Shown piece after piece: positions 14,051-14,482 of a DNA stretch of 14,482 nt; positions within the stretch are counted from its first letter, which is position 1; each line of letters begins with the position of its first letter. Source of the DNA: Kiritimatiellia bacterium (GTDB taxonomy: Bacteria > Verrucomicrobiota > Kiritimatiellia > JAAZAB01); contig JAGYMT010000010.1 in the NCBI GenBank assembly GCA_018400335.1, forward strand, positions 1-14,482. The letters run 5' to 3'. Made by a program: the position numbers and the translations under genes. Below the pieces are notes generated by a model. It saw nothing but the letters and a program-made list of their open reading frames with translations, made no database searches and was not told where the DNA came from.

Positions 14051-14482
14051 TCAGTTGGAGTTCTTCAGCTTTCTTATCTCATCCCGCAGCTTGGCGGCGT
14101 CTTCATACCGCTCTTCTTTCACGGCTTCCTTTATCTGCTTCTCCAGCGCCTCCGCGGGAGTCATCGGCTTCGCGACATCCGCTTTCGCCTTTTCTTCTTC
14201 AGGCTCGATTATCACCCCAGCCTCGTCCATAACCTGCGCGGCAACGTAGATGGGAGCCGAGAACCTCAGCGCCAGCGCGATCGCGTCGCTTGGACGCGAG
14301 TCAATGCTGGACTCCATCCCGTCGTGTTCGAGCACGAGCGTGGCATAGAACGTGCCCTCCTTCAGCTCGCTGATAATGACATGCTTCATGCGGCATTCAA
14401 GGTTGTCCAGCACGTTTTTGAGAAGATCGTGGGTCAACGGACGCGGAATGACGACCTTCTCCATGAAGAACCCGATTGACTG
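14051..14482 (-). CDS. Bifunctional nuclease domain (DUF151) protein with UVR motif, 5' end cut off
   Basis: The frame stays open through the window edge (upstream codons read QSIGFF before MEKVV), so the N-terminus is missing; the Met at 14464 is internal to the domain. Visible are the DUF151/BFN blocks PRPLTHDLLKNVLDNL, FYATLVLEHDG, SRPSDAIALALR and APIYVAAQVMDEAG. A linker follows, then a C-terminal UvrB/UvrC-type motif, LEKQIKEAVKEERYEDAAKL, which in other proteins mediates protein contacts. BFN proteins have been linked to nuclease activity in plants; bacterial roles are poorly known. The arrangement BFN + UVR is recurrent in bacteria. Roughly 50 N-terminal residues are expected outside the window. 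Confidence 0.88.
   Translation of the reverse strand, partial: QSIGFFMEKVVIPRPLTHDLLKNVLDNLECRMKHVIISELKEGTFYATLVLEHDGMESSIDSRPSDAIALALRFSAPIYVAAQVMDEAGVIIEPEEEKAKADVAKPMTPAEALEKQIKEAVKEERYEDAAKLRDEIRKLKNSN

Overview
The window looks like a chromosomal segment from a GC-rich Gram-negative bacterium. The best guess is the PVC superphylum (Kiritimatiellota/Lentisphaerota/Verrucomicrobiota-like). This rests on a pyruvate phosphate dikinase with a Lys/Ala-rich N-terminal tail, a diderm type II secretion (T2SS) cluster with a secretin, an RHS remnant joined to a DUF1573 remnant, and several GC-rich palindromic repeats. The phylum is inferred from style, not from a marker gene.

Layout. (1) 31-891, minus: a nitrilase-superfamily amidase with a good sigma-70-like promoter placed so that the mRNA would be leaderless or nearly so. 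(2) 945-1557, plus: a small toxin-antitoxin-like pair (DUF4258 protein plus a short YgiT-type zinc-finger protein), with a perfect 12-bp palindrome upstream. (3) 1558-2945: an accessory scar without an intact gene. It holds an RHS-repeat fragment carrying three copies of a palindromic hairpin element, a start-less DUF1573 fragment in another frame, two GC hairpins, and a 150-bp set of nested inverted repeats that weakly recalls an integron attC site and contains the likely ppdK promoter. (4) 3008-5821, plus: ppdK, followed by a strong GC hairpin. (5) 5999-13539, plus: a T2SS/type IV pilus-like cluster, gspH-gspI-gspJ-gspK-gspL-gspM-gspD. (6) 13566-14042, plus: a GNAT acetyltransferase. (7) 14051-14482, minus: a bifunctional-nuclease-domain (DUF151) protein with a C-terminal UVR motif, cut by the window edge.

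How the genes fit together. The seven gsp genes encode four minor pseudopilins (H, I, J, K), an inner-membrane platform (an actin-like/PilN-like GspL and a PilO-like GspM) and the outer-membrane secretin GspD. The ATPase (GspE), the polytopic protein (GspF), the major pseudopilin (GspG) and GspC are not in this window and would have to lie elsewhere. PpdK is a central carbon enzyme interconverting pyruvate and PEP, and is probably transcribed on its own.

No CRISPR array, tRNA, rRNA or intact transposase was seen. The most interesting non-standard signal is the palindromic hairpin family in 1745-2020, which keeps its structure while its apical loop varies and which stays in frame with the RHS reading frame.
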